Source of the DNA: an uncultured Actinobaculum sp.
Lineage (GTDB): Bacteria; Actinomycetota; Actinomycetes; Actinomycetales; Actinomycetaceae
DNA: 64,000 nt
Direction: 5' to 3'
NCBI GenBank assembly: GCA_938020505.1
Contig: CALIHR010000005.1
Location: 1-64,000 of the forward strand
Of this stretch, positions 59,470 to 64,000 are shown piece by piece (the stretch's first letter is position 1; each line of letters opens with the position of its first letter). The notes beneath the pieces are model-generated. The model saw only the letters and a list, made by a program, of their open reading frames with translations. It searched no databases and had not been told where the DNA came from. The position numbers and the translations under genes were made by a program.

Positions 59470-60010
59470 CATGGGCGGGGACCTTGAGAAGATCCTGCTG
59501 ACCGCAGAGCAGATAGACGCGCGCCTTGCCGAGCTCGCTGCGCAAATCGACGAGGAGTATCGAGGCAGAGACCTCCTCCTCGTCGGAGTCCTGCGCGGGG
59601 CCGTCATGACGATGGCCGACCTGTCGCGGAAGATCCGCATTCCGCTGGAAATGGACTGGATGGCCGTCTCCTCCTACGGCTCGGGGACGAAGTCGTCCGG
59701 CGTCGTCCGCATTCTCAAGGACCTCGACACCGACATTCAGGGGCGCAACGTGCTCATCGTCGAAGACATCATCGACTCGGGGCTCACCCTTTCCTGGCTG
59801 AGATCCAACTTGCTCTCCAGGGGGCCCGAATCGGTGCGCATAGCGACCACTCTGCGCAAGCCCGAGGCTGCCAAGGTCGCGATCGACGTCGACTACGTCG
59901 GTTTTGACATTCCGAACGAGTTCGTTGTGGGATATGGACTCGACTACGCCGAGCGATACCGCCACCTCCCCTTCGTGGGAACGCTCGCGCCGCACGTTTA
60001 TGGAGGCTAA
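59456..60010 (+). CDS. hpt: Hypoxanthine phosphoribosyltransferase
   Basis: 184 residues. The GTG at 59456 follows GGGAGGAG; an ATG at 59471 is an alternative. PRPP-binding motif VLIVEDIIDSGLTL, the VGVLRGAVMTMADL block and VGYGLDYAERYRHLPFVG are all typical. Salvages hypoxanthine (and usually guanine) to IMP/GMP. Located between tilS and ftsH, the usual order. Confidence 0.96.
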   Translation: MDAADMGGDLEKILLTAEQIDARLAELAAQIDEEYRGRDLLLVGVLRGAVMTMADLSRKIRIPLEMDWMAVSSYGSGTKSSGVVRILKDLDTDIQGRNVLIVEDIIDSGLTLSWLRSNLLSRGPESVRIATTLRKPEAAKVAIDVDYVGFDIPNEFVVGYGLDYAERYRHLPFVGTLAPHVYGG

Positions 60011-60011
60011 T

Positions 60012-63000
60012 GTGACCGAAGAAGAACGCAACGAAGGCGTGCCCGCACCCGCGCCTTCGCCCCGAAGCCGGAGGGCAGCCGTGCAGAAAATGCAGATCGA
60101 AGCCGAATCCGCGGAAGAGCGGGCGGACGGATCGAACGGCGAGGAGCCCGGCCGCGCCGGGCAATCGGCCGGCGGAAGCGGGCGAACCGACACGGACGCG
60201 CCCCGACGCCGCAGCGCCGGGCCCTCGCGCCCCGCAGGCCGAAGCGCCGACGGCGTCAAAAACGGCCAAAAGGAAACGCCCAAAGACGCCAAGGATCGCA
60301 AAAAGCGGTCCATGCGGCGAATGTTCACCGCCTTCTTCTTCATCGGCGTCGTCGCTTCGGGCCTGTGGCTCTTCTTCGGGGGCGAGCATTTCTCGGCCGT
60401 CAAAACTTCCGAAGGAATCTCGCTTCTCAAAGGCAAGCAGGTCGAGCGGGTGCAGATCACCGAGGGGACGCAGCAGGTCCGCCTGTGGCTCTCGCAGCCG
60501 ACGAAGGCGACCGACGAGAAGGGGAAGAGCCACGACGTCGGCAAGCGCGTCCAATTCTCATACGTCGAGCCGCAGGCCGAGCAGATCGCGAGGCTGACCG
60601 AACAGGCGAAGCCGAAGCTCGGATACGACTCGATCGTGCCCCAGGCCTCGATCTGGTCCTCGATCTTGACGATGGCCGTTCCGATGCTCATCATCATCGT
60701 GGCCTTCATGATCCTTTTGCCTCGCATGCAGTCGGGGATGGGGGCCTTCGGCAGGATCAAGGACCGCAAGCAGCTCGACCCGGACAAGCCCGACGTCACC
60801 TTCAACGACGTCGCCGGGGAGGACGAGGCCGTCGCCGAGCTGCGGGAGATCACCGAGTTTCTCACCGCGCCCGAACGCTTCCACGCGCTCGGGGCGGAGA
60901 TCCCCCGAGGAGTCCTCCTTTACGGGCCTCCCGGAACGGGCAAGACCCTCCTGGCCAGGGCCGTGGCGGGCGAGGCCGGGGTGCCCTTCTATTCGATCTC
61001 GGCCTCCGAGTTCGTCGAAATGTTCGTGGGCGTGGGCGCCTCGCGCGTTCGCGACCTGTTCAACAAGGCCAAGGAAAATGCTCCGGCGATCGTCTTCGTC
61101 GACGAGATCGACGCCGTGGGCCGCGGCCGCGGCGTGGGAATCGGCGGCGGCAACGACGAGCGCGAGCAGACCCTCAACCAGCTCCTCGTCGAGCTTGACG
61201 GCTTCGATTCGCACTCCAACGTCATCCTCATCGCGGCGACGAACCGGCCCGACGTGCTCGACCCGGCCCTGCTGCGCCCCGGCCGATTCGACCGCCAGAT
61301 TTCCGTGGACGCCCCCGACCTCAGGGGGCGCGAGGCCATCCTCAAGGTTCACGCCAAGGGCAAGCCCTTCGCGCCCGACGTCGACCTGGCCATGGTCGCC
61401 CGGCGCACGCCCGGATACACGGGAGCGGACCTGGAGAACATCCTCAACGAGGCCGCATTGCTGGCCGCGCGCTTCGGGCGCCGGGCGATCGGCGTCCCCG
61501 ACGTCGATGAGGCCATCGACCGCGTCATGGCCGGCCCGCAGCGGCGCTCGCGGCCGATGAACGACCAGGACAAGTTGTTGACCGCCTACCACGAGGCGGG
61601 CCACGCGCTGACGGCGGCGGCTCTGCACAACGCCGATCCGGTGACCAAGGTGACGATCCTGCCGCGCGGGCGCGCCCTCGGCTACACGATGGTCCTGCCC
61701 ACCGAGGACCGCTACTCCGTCTCCCGCAACGACCTGCTCGATCAGCTGACCTACGCCATGGGCGGGCGCGTCGCCGAGGAGATCGTCTTCCACGATCCGA
61801 CCACCGGCGCGTCGAACGACATCCAGAAAGCCACGAGCATAGCGCGAAGCATGGTCACCGAGTACGGCATGAGCGCCGAGGTCGGGATCATCCGCCTCGC
61901 CGCCGAAGACGCCGACCCCCTCGAGCGGACCATGGGCGGCGGCGGAGAAGTCCATTCGGACGGAATGGTCAGCGCGATCGACGTCGAGGCGCGCGGGCTC
62001 GTTGAGAACGCCCACCGCGAGGCCTGGGCGATTCTGGCGCAAAACCGGGGAATCCTCGACATTCTGGCCTCGCGGCTCATGGAGAAGGAGACCGTGCTCG
62101 AGTCCGAGCTCAAGGAGATCTTCGCCGACGTCGTCAAAGCGCCCGTACGCGAAAGGTGGCATGTCTTCGAGGTTCCGGCCGAGCTTTTGGCGGCCACGGA
62201 GATACCGCCGATCGAGATCCGCTCCCCGCAGCCCGCCAAGGGAAGGCATGCGGCCGCGCCCGTCGATTCCGGCGCGTCGGCCGTTCTCAGCCCGGCCGTT
62301 CCCGCTTCGGCCGCGCCCGTCGATTCCGGCATTCCGCCTGCGGCTGCAAATGCCGGCAGCTCAGCTTTTGCCGATTCCGCGAATGCGGACGGCTCTGCTG
62401 CCGCTTCCCCCGGCGGCGCTCCCGCAGTCCCCGATGAGGGCGACGGGCCTGAGGACGACGTGCCTCGGGAATCCGCGGTCAAGCCCCCGACGGCCGGCGA
62501 GCCGGGGACGGTTCTGTCTCCCTCGGTTCCGGCCGCTCCCTCGGCGCAAAGCCCGGACCCTTTGGGCGACGTGACAATTCCCGAGCTTTCGGCCGACGCG
62601 GCGCCTCGCGCCCCTTTGGACGGCCCGACGCCGAACTCTCCAAGAGACCTGAAGCTGCCCGACCCTTTGGCCGATGCGGCTCCGAGCGATCCTCTGAGCG
62701 GCCCGCCCCTGAGCGATCCGGCGTTGAGTGAGCCGGTGAACGAAGCCGGCTCCTCTGACGCCGGGGACGGCTTGCCCTCGACCGAGCAGTTGCCGAAGGC
62801 TGATCCTCTGTCGGCGACCGAACGGATGCCCAAGGTCGATCCCCTGTCCGGGCCGAGCCCGCTCTCGTCATCCGCGTCGCTCGATCCGCTTTCGGCGCCC
62901 GGCGGTCAGCTTTCGGCTCCCAGCCCGCTTGAGCCCCTTCCGGGGCCTTCGCGGACGTTTGCCGACAGGCCGCTGCCGGGGTCGTCTTCTGGCGATCCTG

Positions 63001-63083
63001 CAGGCGACGCCGATTCCGGCCGCGACGCCGATTCCCGCCGCGACACCGGCCCGAGCGGAAAGCCTGAGCCGAGCGATGGCTGA
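60012..63083 (+). CDS. ftsH: ATP-dependent zinc metalloprotease FtsH with extended ends
   Basis: 1023 residues, well above the usual 650-800. GTG 60012 follows GGAGG by five bases. The N terminus is a 100-residue charged cytoplasmic extension, then a first membrane segment (about 103-121), a periplasmic part, and a second segment (about 218-237). AAA domain: GPPGTGKT (about 306), IVFVDEID, RPGRFDRQ; protease HEAGH at about 527. From about 737 to the end is a Pro/Ser/Asp/Leu-rich tail with DPLSGP-like repeats. FtsH degrades unassembled membrane proteins and some regulators. It overlaps folE by 8 bases. Confidence 0.96.
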   Translation: MTEEERNEGVPAPAPSPRSRRAAVQKMQIEAESAEERADGSNGEEPGRAGQSAGGSGRTDTDAPRRRSAGPSRPAGRSADGVKNGQKETPKDAKDRKKRSMRRMFTAFFFIGVVASGLWLFFGGEHFSAVKTSEGISLLKGKQVERVQITEGTQQVRLWLSQPTKATDEKGKSHDVGKRVQFSYVEPQAEQIARLTEQAKPKLGYDSIVPQASIWSSILTMAVPMLIIIVAFMILLPRMQSGMGAFGRIKDRKQLDPDKPDVTFNDVAGEDEAVAELREITEFLTAPERFHALGAEIPRGVLLYGPPGTGKTLLARAVAGEAGVPFYSISASEFVEMFVGVGASRVRDLFNKAKENAPAIVFVDEIDAVGRGRGVGIGGGNDEREQTLNQLLVELDGFDSHSNVILIAATNRPDVLDPALLRPGRFDRQISVDAPDLRGREAILKVHAKGKPFAPDVDLAMVARRTPGYTGADLENILNEAALLAARFGRRAIGVPDVDEAIDRVMAGPQRRSRPMNDQDKLLTAYHEAGHALTAAALHNADPVTKVTILPRGRALGYTMVLPTEDRYSVSRNDLLDQLTYAMGGRVAEEIVFHDPTTGASNDIQKATSIARSMVTEYGMSAEVGIIRLAAEDADPLERTMGGGGEVHSDGMVSAIDVEARGLVENAHREAWAILAQNRGILDILASRLMEKETVLESELKEIFADVVKAPVRERWHVFEVPAELLAATEIPPIEIRSPQPAKGRHAAAPVDSGASAVLSPAVPASAAPVDSGIPPAAANAGSSAFADSANADGSAAASPGGAPAVPDEGDGPEDDVPRESAVKPPTAGEPGTVLSPSVPAAPSAQSPDPLGDVTIPELSADAAPRAPLDGPTPNSPRDLKLPDPLADAAPSDPLSGPPLSDPALSEPVNEAGSSDAGDGLPSTEQLPKADPLSATERMPKVDPLSGPSPLSSSASLDPLSAPGGQLSAPSPLEPLPGPSRTFADRPLPGSSSGDPAGDADSGRDADSRRDTGPSGKPEPSDG

Positions 63084-63744
63084 GGGCAAGGCCCCGGAGC
63101 CGGAGGGGGACAAAGGCCGGGTCTCCGCGGACGGCGGAGAGCGCGGGCAGAAGGGCCGCGAAGGCGCCGATTGCCTGAACGGCGGCTACGACGAAGCCGC
63201 CGTCGAGGAGGCGATTCGCTCGCTGCTTCGCGCCGTCGGGGAGGACCCCGAACGCGACGGGCTCGTCGACACCCCGGGGCGCATGGCGCGATCCTTCAGG
63301 GAGATGTTCGCGGGATTGCGCCAGGACCCCGCCGACGTGCTCGAGGCGAAGTTCGACATCGGGCATCAGGAGATGATCATCGTCAAGGACATCCCCTTCT
63401 ATTCGACGTGCGAACACCACCTGCTGCCGTTCCACGGGCACGCCCATGTCGCGTACATCCCGAACGCCGACGGCAAAGTGACCGGTCTGTCGAAGATCGC
63501 GAGGCTCGTGGACGGGTACGCCCGCAGGCCCCAGGTGCAGGAGCGGATCGCCACCCAGGTGGCGGAGGCGCTGGAAAGCCGGCTCGGGGCCAGGGGCGTG
63601 CTCGTCGTCATTGAGGCGGAGCACATGTGCATGTCGATGCGCGGGGTGAACAAACCCGGCTCACGTACTGTAACATCGGCAGTGCGCGGAGTTCTCCGCA
63701 ACCAGGCAACTCGCAGCGAGGCATTGAGCCTCATTCAGGGGTAA
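63076..63744 (+). CDS. folE: GTP cyclohydrolase I
   Basis: 222 residues; the first enzyme of tetrahydrofolate synthesis, converting GTP to dihydroneopterin triphosphate. The zinc and active-site region YSTCEHHLLPFHGHAHVAYI and AEHMCMSMRG, plus GLSKIARLVDGYARRPQVQE, are diagnostic. The first 35 residues are a charged extension. The ATG lies inside the end of ftsH; folP follows 11 bases after the stop. Confidence 0.97.
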   Translation: MAEGKAPEPEGDKGRVSADGGERGQKGREGADCLNGGYDEAAVEEAIRSLLRAVGEDPERDGLVDTPGRMARSFREMFAGLRQDPADVLEAKFDIGHQEMIIVKDIPFYSTCEHHLLPFHGHAHVAYIPNADGKVTGLSKIARLVDGYARRPQVQERIATQVAEALESRLGARGVLVVIEAEHMCMSMRGVNKPGSRTVTSAVRGVLRNQATRSEALSLIQG

Positions 63745-63755
63745 GGAGAGCCGAC

Positions 63756-64000
63756 ATGTTGCCAGCAACGCTGCCCACGGGCCGTTCCCTCGTCATGGGC
63801 ATCCTCAACGTCACGCCCGATTCTTTCTCCGACGGCGGCCTTTACGTCGACACCGACGTCGCCGTCGAGCGGGCTTACCGCATGGTGCGCCAGGGCGCGG
63901 ACATCGTCGACGTCGGAGGCGAGTCCACGCGCCCGGGCGCCACGGCCCTCACCGCCCGCGAAGAATGGAGCCGCATCGGCGCGGTTGTGACGGCTCTGGG
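63756..64000 (+). CDS. folP: Dihydropteroate synthase (5' part)
   Basis: AAGGAG precedes the ATG. Both N-terminal DHPS signatures are present: MGILNVTPDSFSDGG and GADIVDVGGESTRPGA. It joins 6-hydroxymethyl-dihydropterin pyrophosphate to p-aminobenzoate and is the sulfonamide target. The gene runs off the right edge of the window after about 81 codons. Part of the ftsH-folE-folP operon. Confidence 0.95.
   Translation, partial: MLPATLPTGRSLVMGILNVTPDSFSDGGLYVDTDVAVERAYRMVRQGADIVDVGGESTRPGATALTAREEWSRIGAVVTAL

Overview
The window is a high-GC chromosomal segment of an actinobacterium. It most resembles the Actinomycetaceae (Actinomyces/Schaalia/Actinobaculum-like); that placement is inferred from gene content and order, not from a search. 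The best anchors are the right-end cluster dacB - zincin hydrolase - tilS - hpt - ftsH - folE - folP, which is standard for actinobacteria, and the metabolic genes fhs, ppdK, feoABC, metY-metX and a YdiJ-like FAD/Fe-S dehydrogenase. No rRNA, tRNA, CRISPR array or recognisable transposase was seen.

Layout. 1-0.3 kb: the 3' end of a gpsA-like gene. 0.7-4.2 kb (minus strand): a polymorphic-toxin module made of an Esx-like helper, a WXG protein with a calpain-type cysteine protease domain, and three related small proteins that look like immunity proteins. 4.5-6.3 kb: fhs. 6.6-14.9 kb: an array of kinesin-light-chain-like TPR genes. Four copies share a -35/-10 pair placed so that transcripts should start at the ATG (leaderless); one copy is intact, two are split into a leader ORF plus a TPR ORF, and one is dead. 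15.1-17.7 kb: a solitary SF2 helicase with a C-terminal PD-(D/E)XK nuclease, a candidate defence gene. 17.9-22.1 kb: a DUF364 metal-chelation-type protein with a structured 5' leader, a type II toxin-antitoxin pair, a YjdF-family protein and a SatD-like regulator/membrane protein pair.

22.5-33.4 kb: ppdK, the feoABC iron-uptake operon behind a DtxR/IdeR-like box, the 1006-residue FAD/Fe-S dehydrogenase, and a RAMA/DUF4357-like protein. 34.4-42.8 kb: two further type VII (ESX) effector modules. One has a DUF1023 alpha/beta-hydrolase and a lipoprotein; the other has a DUF6571-like protein and two RCC1-repeat lipoproteins. 43.3-47.7 kb: an alpha/beta hydrolase and the methionine genes metY-metX. 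48.5-52.9 kb: a fourth ESX-substrate pair and two mosaic LppM-like membrane proteins. 53.4-64 kb: a secreted NlpC/P60 hydrolase, ppa, and the housekeeping cell-wall/folate cluster.

How it works together. The accessory theme is inter-bacterial conflict: at least four modules each pair a small helical ESX-like protein with a large substrate, and three are followed by lipoprotein or membrane-anchored candidates for immunity. Several of these are tandem paralogs with near-identical ends and divergent middles, which points to recombination-driven diversification. The ESX secretion machine itself is not in the window. The most unusual items are the calpain-toxin module, the leaderless TPR cassette array, and the helicase-nuclease.
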